A stretch of 23,295 nt of DNA from positions 1-23,295 of the forward strand of contig SFCP01000013.1 in the NCBI GenBank assembly GCA_004558535.1. Direction: 5' to 3'. Source of the DNA: Bacteroidales bacterium (GTDB lineage: Bacteria; Bacteroidota; Bacteroidia; Bacteroidales; Bacteroidaceae). Shown here piece after piece: positions 14,711 to 22,973 of the stretch (positions within the stretch are counted from its first letter, which is position 1; each line of letters starts with the position of its first letter). Made by a program: the position numbers and the translations under genes. The notes beneath the pieces are model-generated. The model saw only the letters and a list, made by a program, of their open reading frames with translations, had not been told where the DNA came from and ran no database searches.

Positions 14711-16072
14711 ATGAAAAGGTTACTGCTCCTGCTATGCTTGCCCCTGTTGTGCTACACGCAGACTTTCAGTCAGCGCAGCGACAGCACCATCATCCGCTAC
14801 CTGCAACAGGAGTACGACATCCCCTTTTCCACCAACAACCGCGTGGTAGTCTTCAAGACGGGACAGGAGAAGTTTGACGACCTGTTTGCCGCCGTCCGGC
14901 AGGCACGCCACAGCATCCACTTGGAATACTTCAATTTCCGCAACGACTCCATCTCGGGTGCACTCTTTGACCTGCTTGCCGCCAAGGCTGCCGAGGGCGT
15001 GGAGGTAAGGGCTCTCTTTGACGGCTTCGGCAACTCGTCCAACGACCGCCCGCTGCGCCGCCACCACGTGGACAGCCTGCGCCGGCGGGGGATAGAAATC
15101 CATGAGTTCGACCCCTTGCGATTTCCGTGGATTAACCACGCCTTCCACCGCGACCACCGCAAAATCGTGGTTATCGACGGCGTAATTGCCTACACGGGCG
15201 GCATGAACGTGGCCGACTACTACATCAACGGCAAGCCCGAATTTGGCGAATGGCGCGACATCCACCTGCGCATCGAGGGAGAAGCCGTGGCGGGACTGCA
15301 GGGCGTATTCCTCAACTTCTGGAACCAAGTGACGGAACAGGAGGTTCAAGGCCCCGAATACTATCCCGGCACACGCCCGGCCGACCGGCTCTTCACCGGA
15401 CTGCGCCCGGACACCAGCAACTGTGCGGGCGAGAAGCACGTGGGCGTGGTGGACCGCACACCCGGCGTCACCCCGAAAATCATGCACGACACCTTCCTGC
15501 ACGCCATCGATGGTGCGCAAGACGAAGTCCTGATTATCAGCCCCTACCTAACCCTGTGCCGCCACCTGAAAAAGAGCCTGAAACGGGCATCCAAGCGCGG
15601 CGTCAAGGTAAAAATCATGGTGTCGGCCAAAAGCGACATCCCCATCACACCACGCATCGTGGAGTACAACGTACACCAGCTCATGCAGGCCGGTGCCGAG
15701 ATTTACTTCTTCGAGGGCGGCTTCCACCACAGCAAAATCATGATGGTGGACAGCGCATACGCCTTTGTGGGTTCGGCCAATCTGAACAACCGCAGCCTGT
15801 CGTTCGACTACGAATGCAACCTGCTTATCGCCGATTCCTGCACGACCCGTCAGCTCTGCGACATCTTCTACCACGATGTAGAAAACTGCTGTTTCCGCCT
15901 CACCCCCGAACGCTGGCAAGAAATGCCATGGCGAAAGAGATTCCTGGGCTGGCTGTTCCACTTCCTGTCGCCCTTTACGTTCAACGATAGCGGGACCGAG
16001 GGCAAAAGGCTCAGGACCAAACCTTCAGAAGGGGACCCCTATGATGCTGCAAGGCTCGGCATCCTCGTCTGA
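14711..16072 (+). CDS. Phospholipase D/cardiolipin-synthase-like protein with signal peptide
   Basis: The product has two HxKxxxxD active-site motifs of the phospholipase D superfamily: H149-R-K151...D156 (DHRKIVVIDG) and H340-S-K342...D347 (HHSKIMMVD). Each is followed by the usual GG.N or GSAN.N segment. This arrangement is that of cardiolipin synthases, which join two phosphatidylglycerols or related lipids. ATG 14711 (MKRLLLLL) is chosen over 14663 because it opens directly on a signal peptide, 453 residues in all; cleavage is likely near TFS-QRS (residue 20). Classical bacterial Cls has two N-terminal membrane helices instead, so this protein may act as a soluble or peripherally bound periplasmic enzyme. 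A weak hydrophobic patch lies near 410-422 (FLGWLFHFLSPF). Substrate is not certain. It lies between kdsD and a membrane acyltransferase gene. Confidence 0.85.
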   Translation: MKRLLLLLCLPLLCYTQTFSQRSDSTIIRYLQQEYDIPFSTNNRVVVFKTGQEKFDDLFAAVRQARHSIHLEYFNFRNDSISGALFDLLAAKAAEGVEVRALFDGFGNSSNDRPLRRHHVDSLRRRGIEIHEFDPLRFPWINHAFHRDHRKIVVIDGVIAYTGGMNVADYYINGKPEFGEWRDIHLRIEGEAVAGLQGVFLNFWNQVTEQEVQGPEYYPGTRPADRLFTGLRPDTSNCAGEKHVGVVDRTPGVTPKIMHDTFLHAIDGAQDEVLIISPYLTLCRHLKKSLKRASKRGVKVKIMVSAKSDIPITPRIVEYNVHQLMQAGAEIYFFEGGFHHSKIMMVDSAYAFVGSANLNNRSLSFDYECNLLIADSCTTRQLCDIFYHDVENCCFRLTPERWQEMPWRKRFLGWLFHFLSPFTFNDSGTEGKRLRTKPSEGDPYDAARLGILV

Positions 16073-16118
16073 ACCGCGGTGACAGCGCAACCAACTCCCT
16101 ACCCAAAATCCACTCAAC

Positions 16119-17363
16119 ATGAAAGATTACAGCTTTCCCATACTGAAAATCATAGCCGTCGGCATGCTGGTGCTCAGTGCCTGCGCCGGGCCGGCCTGGC
16201 TGACGAATACGGCACTGCTGTTTGTGCCGGCACTGTTTTTCGTGCAGGGCTACTTCTTCCGCACCGAATACCGCGACCACGAGCGGGACTACATCAAGCA
16301 GAAGCTGCGCCGCATCTACGTGCCGTTTGTAGGCTGGAGCCTGCTCTTCATCCTGCTGCACAATGTGTTCTACGCCACGGGGATCATCGGGCGCACCGGA
16401 ATGCCCGAACAGGGCGCCTACCTGCCCTATGACATCAACGAGTGGTGCGAACGCACCTGGGGCATTTGCCTCGGCATGACCGGTTTCGACCGCTGCCTGT
16501 GCGAATTCTACTGGGTCTTTCGCGCGCTACTTGTGTCCGCCCTGCTTTTCCTGGGTCTGAACAAGCTGGCAGGCCTGCTGCTCCCCGGGAAATCCGACAG
16601 CATCAGGGTGGGTAGCGTGGCGCTGGGCTGCCTGGGCCTGCTGGCATGGATGACAGCCTGCTCCCTGTCCGTACCCATCATTCCCGATGGGGGCTACCGC
16701 GAAATCTACGCCACACTGCTGATGAGCCTGGGCTACCTGTATCGCCGCCATGTGGCCGAACTGCAGCCCCGCCTCGTCCTCAGCATCGCCTCGGCAGGCA
16801 TCGTGGCCCTGTTTGCCTGTCTGTGGCCCTCCTCCCTGACGGAAAGTGCCTCGCTTACGTCGATGCTGTGCCTGCTGCTGCCCGCCTGCGCCGGATTTAT
16901 ACTGTTGCACAACATCAGCCGCGTGCTTGCACAGCAGGACAACAGCCTGCGGCGCGCACTGATCTACGCCGGCGAACGATGGTTCTACGTCCTGGCCTTT
17001 TCGCTGCTCGCCTGCAAGCTGTCGGGTATGGTCATCCTGCTCTGCAAGGGACTGCCCTGGCGTGCCCTGCGCCAATTTCCCACCCTCGGCGGCGCTGAAA
17101 TCGGCTACGGATGGACCGCCCTGCACTGGCTAATCGGCATGAGCCTGCCACTCCTCATCGTGTGGGGATGGAACAGACTGGACCGGAAGTACGACCTGTC
17201 GCCCGAAAATTGCCTGCGCTATACCCTCACGGGCATCGTTATCACCGCCAAATGCCTATATCTCTTGATAAAGAGGCTCGGCAAAGCCCTGTGGGGAGGA
17301 TTTATCGGTTTCTTCACCGGACTGATAGACATTGTCCACGCTTCAAATCCTAAAGACGAATAA
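16119..17363 (+). CDS. Divergent acyltransferase-3-like integral membrane protein
   Basis: The 414-residue protein has about ten hydrophobic segments from residue 7 to ~390. Two N-terminal features resemble the acyltransferase-3 (OafA/WecH-like) family: a FFVQGYFF stretch at the end of the second segment (40-47) and the basic KLRRIYVPF motif (62-70). The family usually has a catalytic His at the end of the first helix; here that helix reads IIAVGMLVLSACAG with no His, so catalytic activity is doubtful or the mechanism differs. Transfer of acetyl or another acyl group to an envelope glycan is the family role; no substrate can be inferred. Its stop codon is only 2 nt before the ATG of the GT/DUF4922/SpoIID gene, suggesting translational coupling and a shared task. 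Confidence 0.6.
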   Translation: MKDYSFPILKIIAVGMLVLSACAGPAWLTNTALLFVPALFFVQGYFFRTEYRDHERDYIKQKLRRIYVPFVGWSLLFILLHNVFYATGIIGRTGMPEQGAYLPYDINEWCERTWGICLGMTGFDRCLCEFYWVFRALLVSALLFLGLNKLAGLLLPGKSDSIRVGSVALGCLGLLAWMTACSLSVPIIPDGGYREIYATLLMSLGYLYRRHVAELQPRLVLSIASAGIVALFACLWPSSLTESASLTSMLCLLLPACAGFILLHNISRVLAQQDNSLRRALIYAGERWFYVLAFSLLACKLSGMVILLCKGLPWRALRQFPTLGGAEIGYGWTALHWLIGMSLPLLIVWGWNRLDRKYDLSPENCLRYTLTGIVITAKCLYLLIKRLGKALWGGFIGFFTGLIDIVHASNPKDE

Positions 17364-17365
17364 CC

Positions 17366-20300
17366 ATGACGCCCAAAATAGACCTGTTTCTGACCGCAGA
17401 GGCCGACAACGAACAATTCAGCCTGGCGCAAAGCCTGATGGCCGACGCCTCCATCGCACATATATATATATTGGTGCACGACAAGGAAACACAACTCCCC
17501 TTCACCAGCGAGAAATGCGTCGCCCTGCCGGTCGATGCACTGACCGGCACAAAATTCCTGCGCACCGTGGCGCAAAAGAGCAAAGCTGCCTACACAGCCC
17601 TCTACCTGCGCCCCACCCCCCTGCGCCCCGGCTACCGCTGCTTCCCTCGCATGCTCCACGCGGCCATCGACAACGACGCCGCCATGGTCTATACCGACCG
17701 CTACGAGGAGAAACAGGGACAGCGCAGCCCGCACCCTGTCATCGACTACCAGGAGGGAAGCCTGCGCGACGACTTCGACTTCGGCAGCCTGCAACTCATC
17801 AAAACCGAACTGCTCCGGCAATTCCTTGGCGGCGAACCTACGCCGCGCTACCGATATGCTGCCCTCTACGCCCTGCGCCTTTTTCTGGGACGCACAGGAC
17901 GTATCGTCCACCTGCAGGAATACCTCTACACCGAGGCAGAAAGCGATCTGCGCCAAAGCGGAGAAAAACAATTCGACTACGTCAATCCCGCCAACCGCGA
18001 AGTACAACTGGAAAACGAACGGGCCTGTACGGACCACCTGAAACAAATCGGGGCACGACTGGCGGCCGACGAATTTGACGACCTGCCCAACGACGATACG
18101 GCCTACCCCGTGGAGGCGTCGGTCATCATCCCCGTGAGAAACCGCGAGCGCACCATAGCAGACGCTATCACAAGCGCACTGGCGCAGGAAACGGACTTCG
18201 CATTCAACGTTATCGTGGTGGACAACCACTCGACCGACGGCACGACCGAGGCTATCCGGGCCATTCACGACGAACGGGTGGTACACCTCATTCCCGAAGC
18301 ACAGGACTTGGGCATCGGCGGCTGCTGGGACCTGGCCGTCAGGCACCCGGCCTGCGGCCGCTTCGCCGTGCAGCTGGACTCGGACGATCTGTACAGCAGT
18401 CCGCAGACGCTGGCGCGCATCGTCGAAGCCTTCCACAAGCAAAAAGCCGCCATGGTCATCGGCGCCTACCGCATGGTGGACTTCCAGCTGAACACGCTGC
18501 CGCCCGGACTGATTGCACACAAGGAATGGACACCCGAAAACGGACGCAATAACGCCCTGCGCATCAACGGACTGGGCGCACCACGCGCATTCCGCACAGA
18601 CCTGCTCCGCAAAATAGGCTTTCCCAATACTTCCTATGGTGAAGACTACGCCTTGGGGCTGGCTTTCTCGCGCCACTTCCGCATCGGCCGCATCTATGAC
18701 GAACTCTACCTGTGTCGACGCTGGGAGGGAAACTCCGATGCCGCACTGGCCATCGACCGCATCAATCGCAACAACCTCTACAAGGACAGCCTGAGAACCG
18801 CCGAACTGCGCGCACGACAGGCCATGAACCATCGGTGGAACCGCAAAATCACCCAAGCAGACGCGCTCGACTTTATCGAACGCCAAATGCTGATTTGGGA
18901 CGAGGTAAAGCAACGCTTCGACGAGCTGACACACAACATCCAGACCCGCGAACTGCCCACCGAAGACTATACCCTGACCGTGCAGTTCAATCCGCGCCGC
19001 ATCGTCTCGACAGCAGCCAAGGTGGACAAGCGCAACCTGAAAAAACGCCCCTGCTTCCTGTGCGACAAAAACCGGCCGGACCTGCAAATCGACCTGCCCT
19101 TTGACGGACACTACCACCTGCTGGTCAATCCCTTCCCCATCCTGCCCAACCACCTGACCATCCCCACTCGGCGCCACAAACCACAACAGTTGTCGCTGCT
19201 GCTGGCTGAAATGAAGGCGCTGGCGTGGCAACTCTCTGACTTTATCATCTTCTACAACGGCGGACGCTGCGGCGCATCGGCTCCCGACCACGCCCACCTG
19301 CAAGCCGGGGCCAAGGATATTGTCCCCCTGCAGCGCGACTGGAAATTCTACGAGAACCGGCTTGAAAAAATCTACCCGCTGGAAGGCGCCGACGAGGCTA
19401 TGCTCGAAGAAAAAGGCTATATGGCCAAAGGCGTCGGGCTGTACCGCCTGAACGGCTACGCCTGTCCGGCTTTCGTCCTGCTGGGCGGACAGGCCGAGGG
19501 CGAATGTTATCTGGTCCGGAAGCTGCTGGGCATCCTGCCCATCGAGGAGGGTCAGGCCGAACCCGACATCAACCTGCTGGCATGGCGGCAAAGCGGCGGC
19601 CCGGCCGAGGACGATAGCGTCGTGATGGTACTCTTCCCACGCCGGAAGCACCGCCCCGACTGCTACTTCGCCGAGGGTAAATCGCAGTTCATCATCAGTC
19701 CGGGCGCCCTCGATATGGGCGGACTGATTATCACGCCCCGCGAGGAAGACTTCAACCGACTGACCCCCAAAAACGCCGTCGCCATCCTGCGCGAAGTGGC
19801 CATGACCGAAACCCAGGTGGAACAAATCGGCCGGAAACTCCATACAACTCCGCGCAACCAGCGCAACAACACTGCAGCAGACCAGGCACTGAGCAACCTC
19901 TTCACCCAAGAACCACAAGTCAGCGTGGGCATCATGCGCGAAGACCACATCACCTTCACCCTCAACGAGAACTTCGTGGCCAAAGGCGACATCGTGCACG
20001 GACCGCAGGAGGCATCCTGTCGCGATGGGGGCATCCTGTGGAACGGCAACCTCTACCGTGAACTGATCTTCACCCCCGAAGAGCCTGCTGCCTCGTTCAC
20101 CCTCAACGATGTAGCCATAGGCAAGCAATTTCACTGGGAACGTCGCGAAGCACAAACCTTCCGCGGCACCATGAAGATTGTGGTGGAAGAGGAACAGCTC
20201 ATTGTCATCAACGAACTGCCCGTGGAGGAATACCTCATCAGCGTCATCAGCTCTGAAATGAAAGCTACGGCGCCCATGGAACTGCTCAAAGCCCACGCGG

Positions 20301-21211
20301 TCGTATCGCGCAGCTGGCTCTTCCGCCAAATGCGGAACCGCCGCGAGAATGCAGGACGAAACGCCGGCTTCTTCTCGTTCGTCAGAAAGGAGGACGAATA
20401 CATCCGCTGGTACGATCGCGAAGACCACACCCTCTTTGACGTCTGCGCCGACGACCACTGCCAACGCTACCAAGGCATCACGCGCCAAACCTCGCCCGCC
20501 GTGGTCGAGGCCGTGCTGAGCACACGCGGCCAAGTGCTCGTCAGCGAAAATGACATCTGCGACGCACGCTTCTCGAAATGCTGCGGCGGCATCAGCGAAG
20601 CCTACGCTACCTGCTGGGAAGACACGGACCACCCCTACCTGCGCCCCGTGCTCGACAAAGCCCACGCCGAGGATGCTCCCCTGCCCCTTGATTTCGACGC
20701 CTTCATCCGCGATACCCCCGATGCTTTCTGCCATACCGACGACAAGGCACTCCTGGCCTCCATCCTCAACGACTACGACCAGGAAACGGCCGACTTCTAT
20801 CGCTGGCACGTCACCTATTCGCAAGCAGAACTGGCTGAAATCATCCGCACCAAGCGCGAAGAGGATTTCGGCGGCATCATCGACCTGGTGCCGGTGAAGC
20901 GGGGCCCCGGCGGACGCATTGAGAAGCTCCGCATCGTGGGAACACAAAAAGGAATGACGATTGGGAAGGAACTGGAAATACGCCGCTCGCTGTCGGAAAG
21001 CCACCTCTATAGCGCCGCCTTCGTAGTGGACAAAGGACCTGACGACACCAACGGACTTCCCACCTATTTCACCCTCCATGGAGCCGGATGGGGCCACGGC
21101 GTCGGCCTTTGCCAAATCGGTGCGGCCGTCATGGCGCAACGCGGCTACGACTTCCATGACATCCTACTCCATTATTACCAAAACGCAGCGGTCGAGAAAT
21201 TATACCTCTGA
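17366..21211 (+). CDS. Multidomain protein: GT-A glycosyltransferase, DUF4922 (GalT/HIT-like) and SpoIID/LytB
   Basis: 1281 residues from ATG 17366. Residues 1-230 look like a degenerate GT-A-like module (AAMVYTDRYEE at 105-115). Residues 250-470 are a family-2-type glycosyltransferase: ASVIIPVRNRE (251-261), VVDNHSTDGT (284-293), the DxD-like QLDSDD (336-341) and GED (425-427). Residues ~530-830 fit DUF4922, related to GalT/GDP-galactose-phosphorylase/HIT enzymes: C563-x2-C566 and H642-x-H644-x-Q646. Residues ~925-1281 are a SpoIID/LytB domain: LPVEEYLISVISSEM with Glu964 at the catalytic position, the C-x4-CQ-x-Y block (1027-1034) and GWGHGVGLCQIGA (1241-1253). SpoIID cleaves stem-stripped peptidoglycan glycan chains. 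No signal peptide or membrane segment is visible, which is odd for SpoIID. The next gene, 17 nt on, is ampG-like. Domains are well supported; the combined role is inferred. Confidence 0.85.
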   Translation: MTPKIDLFLTAEADNEQFSLAQSLMADASIAHIYILVHDKETQLPFTSEKCVALPVDALTGTKFLRTVAQKSKAAYTALYLRPTPLRPGYRCFPRMLHAAIDNDAAMVYTDRYEEKQGQRSPHPVIDYQEGSLRDDFDFGSLQLIKTELLRQFLGGEPTPRYRYAALYALRLFLGRTGRIVHLQEYLYTEAESDLRQSGEKQFDYVNPANREVQLENERACTDHLKQIGARLAADEFDDLPNDDTAYPVEASVIIPVRNRERTIADAITSALAQETDFAFNVIVVDNHSTDGTTEAIRAIHDERVVHLIPEAQDLGIGGCWDLAVRHPACGRFAVQLDSDDLYSSPQTLARIVEAFHKQKAAMVIGAYRMVDFQLNTLPPGLIAHKEWTPENGRNNALRINGLGAPRAFRTDLLRKIGFPNTSYGEDYALGLAFSRHFRIGRIYDELYLCRRWEGNSDAALAIDRINRNNLYKDSLRTAELRARQAMNHRWNRKITQADALDFIERQMLIWDEVKQRFDELTHNIQTRELPTEDYTLTVQFNPRRIVSTAAKVDKRNLKKRPCFLCDKNRPDLQIDLPFDGHYHLLVNPFPILPNHLTIPTRRHKPQQLSLLLAEMKALAWQLSDFIIFYNGGRCGASAPDHAHLQAGAKDIVPLQRDWKFYENRLEKIYPLEGADEAMLEEKGYMAKGVGLYRLNGYACPAFVLLGGQAEGECYLVRKLLGILPIEEGQAEPDINLLAWRQSGGPAEDDSVVMVLFPRRKHRPDCYFAEGKSQFIISPGALDMGGLIITPREEDFNRLTPKNAVAILREVAMTETQVEQIGRKLHTTPRNQRNNTAADQALSNLFTQEPQVSVGIMREDHITFTLNENFVAKGDIVHGPQEASCRDGGILWNGNLYRELIFTPEEPAASFTLNDVAIGKQFHWERREAQTFRGTMKIVVEEEQLIVINELPVEEYLISVISSEMKATAPMELLKAHAVVSRSWLFRQMRNRRENAGRNAGFFSFVRKEDEYIRWYDREDHTLFDVCADDHCQRYQGITRQTSPAVVEAVLSTRGQVLVSENDICDARFSKCCGGISEAYATCWEDTDHPYLRPVLDKAHAEDAPLPLDFDAFIRDTPDAFCHTDDKALLASILNDYDQETADFYRWHVTYSQAELAEIIRTKREEDFGGIIDLVPVKRGPGGRIEKLRIVGTQKGMTIGKELEIRRSLSESHLYSAAFVVDKGPDDTNGLPTYFTLHGAGWGHGVGLCQIGAAVMAQRGYDFHDILLHYYQNAAVEKLYL

Positions 21212-21228
21212 CAAACTCCCAAACCACT

Positions 21229-22506
21229 ATGAGCCACGCCATGAAACTCCATCCCCTCGCCTGGATACCTACACTCTACACTGCCGAAGGCATCCCCAAT
21301 GTAATCGTATGCTCCGTGGCACTTTACATGTTCCAACGCGTAGGTCTCTCGAATGCAGAAACGGCCTTCTTCGTAGCCTGGCTCTACCTGCCCTGGGTCA
21401 TCAAGCCTTTCTGGAGTCCTATCGTCGACATGATTGGTTCTAAGAGGCTCTGGATTCTACTGATGCAGATACTCATCGGCGGCGCACTGGCCGGCGTGGC
21501 CCTTTCCCTGCCGGGTGGTCATATTCTCACCTACGGCATGGCTTTCCTGTGGATAATTGCATTCAGCAGCGCGACCCACGACATTGCAGCAGATGGTTTC
21601 TACATGCTGGAACTCCATCCCCACGAACAAGCTCTCTACGTGGGAGTGCGCAGCACATTCTACCGTATCGCCGGCATCCTGGGACAGGGAGTACTCGTCA
21701 TGCTGGCCGGCGTCCTTGAAGCACGCACCGGCAATCCACTGCAAGCCTGGAGCCTTACCTTCGGCAGTGCAGCGGCACTGTTCCTGCTGTTGGCAACAGC
21801 GCACGCATTCCTGCTCCCCCACCCCGTCTCGGACCAAATGCATCGCCTGCGACTGGACACACTGCGCCGGACTGTGGCCGACATGGGCGGCACCGTGGTG
21901 AGTTTCGTCAAGAAACGCCAATTTCTATTGGCCGTGACATTCATGCTCATCTACCGCCTGGCCGAAGCACTACTCACGCCTATCAGCCGCCTTTTCCTAA
22001 TAGACAGTGTGGACGCCGGCGGATTGGGACTGACAACCGGGCAAGTAGGTTTCGTACAAGGCACCATCGGGGTGGGCGGCCTCCTCTTAGGCGGCATATT
22101 GGGCGGCATCGCGATAGCTGCAAAAGGCTTCAATCGATGGAAATGGTGGATGGCAGCAGCTATCACCCTGCCCAACATCGTCTACCTCTACTTGGGTTAT
22201 TTCCAGACACAGAATCTATTCTTGGTGTCAAGCTGCGTATTCATTGAGCAATTCGGCTATGGATTTGGCTTCACCGCCTACATGATTTATTTGCTCTACT
22301 TCTCACAAGGCAAATCGCCCGTCAGCCATTACGCGTTCTGCACCGGATTTATGGCTCTCAGCATGATGCTCCCCGGCATGGTAGCCGGCTATTTGCAGGA
22401 CATGATGGGATATCTCAATTTCTTTATTCTGGTCATGGCAATCTGCCCCCTCACATTCCTTGTCATGTATCTCGTCAAAGTCCCCTCCGGCTTCGGGAGA
22501 AAATAG
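21229..22506 (+). CDS. AmpG-like major facilitator superfamily permease
   Basis: 425 residues with about twelve hydrophobic segments. The N-terminal half matches the AmpG family: YLPWVIKPFWSPIVDMIG (53-70) followed by SKR corresponds to the AmpG-type LP-x-x-K-x-x-W-x-P-x-x-D motif with the MFS loop 2-3 signature. The SSATHDIAADGF segment (~117-128) also fits the AmpG pattern (Q/H-D-I-x-x-D-x-x). AmpG proteins import GlcNAc-anhydroMurNAc muropeptides released during wall turnover, using the proton gradient. ATG 21229 is used; ATG 21241 (MKLHPLAW) is equally possible. It is the last gene of the kdsA-to-ampG run and directly follows the SpoIID fusion gene, whose predicted product class (cleaved glycan ends) fits an AmpG substrate. 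No clear terminator is seen after it. Confidence 0.82.
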   Translation: MSHAMKLHPLAWIPTLYTAEGIPNVIVCSVALYMFQRVGLSNAETAFFVAWLYLPWVIKPFWSPIVDMIGSKRLWILLMQILIGGALAGVALSLPGGHILTYGMAFLWIIAFSSATHDIAADGFYMLELHPHEQALYVGVRSTFYRIAGILGQGVLVMLAGVLEARTGNPLQAWSLTFGSAAALFLLLATAHAFLLPHPVSDQMHRLRLDTLRRTVADMGGTVVSFVKKRQFLLAVTFMLIYRLAEALLTPISRLFLIDSVDAGGLGLTTGQVGFVQGTIGVGGLLLGGILGGIAIAAKGFNRWKWWMAAAITLPNIVYLYLGYFQTQNLFLVSSCVFIEQFGYGFGFTAYMIYLLYFSQGKSPVSHYAFCTGFMALSMMLPGMVAGYLQDMMGYLNFFILVMAICPLTFLVMYLVKVPSGFGRK

Positions 22507-22612
22507 AGAGGAATCGCCCACTCTCTGCGAAAAGCATAAATTTATCTGCCGGGCACCCGCATCCGCCCGCCATCCGCCCGGATTTATCCATTTGAAAAAA
22601 ACGAAGCATTCC

Positions 22613-22644
22613 TTTGGTCGTTTGCCAAGCAATGCCTACTTTTG
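22613..22644 (+). promoter_or_regulatory. Strong Bacteroidota-type promoter
   Basis: TTTG (22613-22616), 20 nt, then TACTTTTG (22637-22644): a complete match to the group's housekeeping promoter. No protein-coding start follows closely; structured sequence does. Confidence 0.65.
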
Positions 22645-22649
22645 TAGCA

Positions 22650-22739
22650 GTAAAGTCTTCGCCAAAGAGGCGACAGGCTTTACCAAAGAGCATATTTTAG
22701 TAATCAACGCATGCAAGATTGCAATTACCAAGCTTGCTC
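22650..22739 (+). ncRNA. Candidate structured RNA downstream of the 22613 promoter
   Basis: Hairpin 1 (22650-22683): GTAAAG pairs with CTTTAC (6 bp), then an internal loop, then TCGCC with GGCGA (5 bp) around AAAGA. Hairpin 2 is nested: GAGC (22688-22691) with GCTC (22736-22739), GTAAT (22700-22704) with ATTAC (22724-22728), and GCAA (22713-22716) with TTGC (22719-22722). The 3' end is not defined; a T-rich stretch lies at 22772-22777. I do not recognise an RNA family. Confidence 0.35.
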
Positions 22740-22854
22740 CAACTATTATTGGTCACACGGACAACTGCCTGTTTTTTAGCAACATAAAAAGCTGAGCAGG
22801 ATTTATTGGTATTACCTTTTCCGTAGTAGCCACCCTCTATTAAGACCTTTTAAT

Positions 22855-22862
22855 TTACTTTG
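22855..22862 (+). promoter_or_regulatory. Possible -7 element for ugd
   Basis: TTACTTTG differs from TAnnTTTG at one position. No good TTTG is found ~20 nt upstream. Transcription from here would give a leader of about 225 nt beginning with the 22863 hairpin. Confidence 0.3.
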
Positions 22863-22896
22863 CTTACACCAAATTCCGCATGGGATTTGGCGTAAG
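22863..22896. repeat. 34-nt inverted repeat (15-bp arms) in the ugd leader
   Basis: The arms 22863-22877 (CTTACACCAAATTCC) and 22882-22896 (GGGATTTGGCGTAAG) pair with a single A/C mismatch and one T-G pair around GCAT. No U-tract follows. This could be an operator-like DNA site or a leader hairpin. Confidence 0.85.
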
Positions 22897-22906
22897 AATT
22901 ATTGTA

Positions 22907-22938
22907 CCGTTTTCGCCCATTCGTATTTCCGAAAACGG
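22907..22938. repeat. Perfect 9-bp inverted repeat in the ugd leader
   Basis: CCGTTTTCG (22907-22915) and CGAAAACGG (22930-22938) pair perfectly around a 14-nt loop, 10 nt after the preceding inverted repeat. Confidence 0.8.
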
Positions 22939-22973
22939 GGAAGGAGAAAACAGAAGACTACAGAGCTTTGGGG

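Noticed and set aside
17219..21157. Minus-strand 1312-codon frame opposite the GT/DUF4922/SpoIID gene
   Set aside because: Striking in length, but it is antisense to a coding region with motifs in every domain; its Val/Gln/Ala-rich product has no domain I recognise. Codon bias of the real gene explains the missing stops.
22505..22526. AGAGAG/CTCTCT hairpin directly after the ampG-like stop
   Set aside because: Only 6 bp with a 10-nt loop and no T-tract; too weak to call a terminator.
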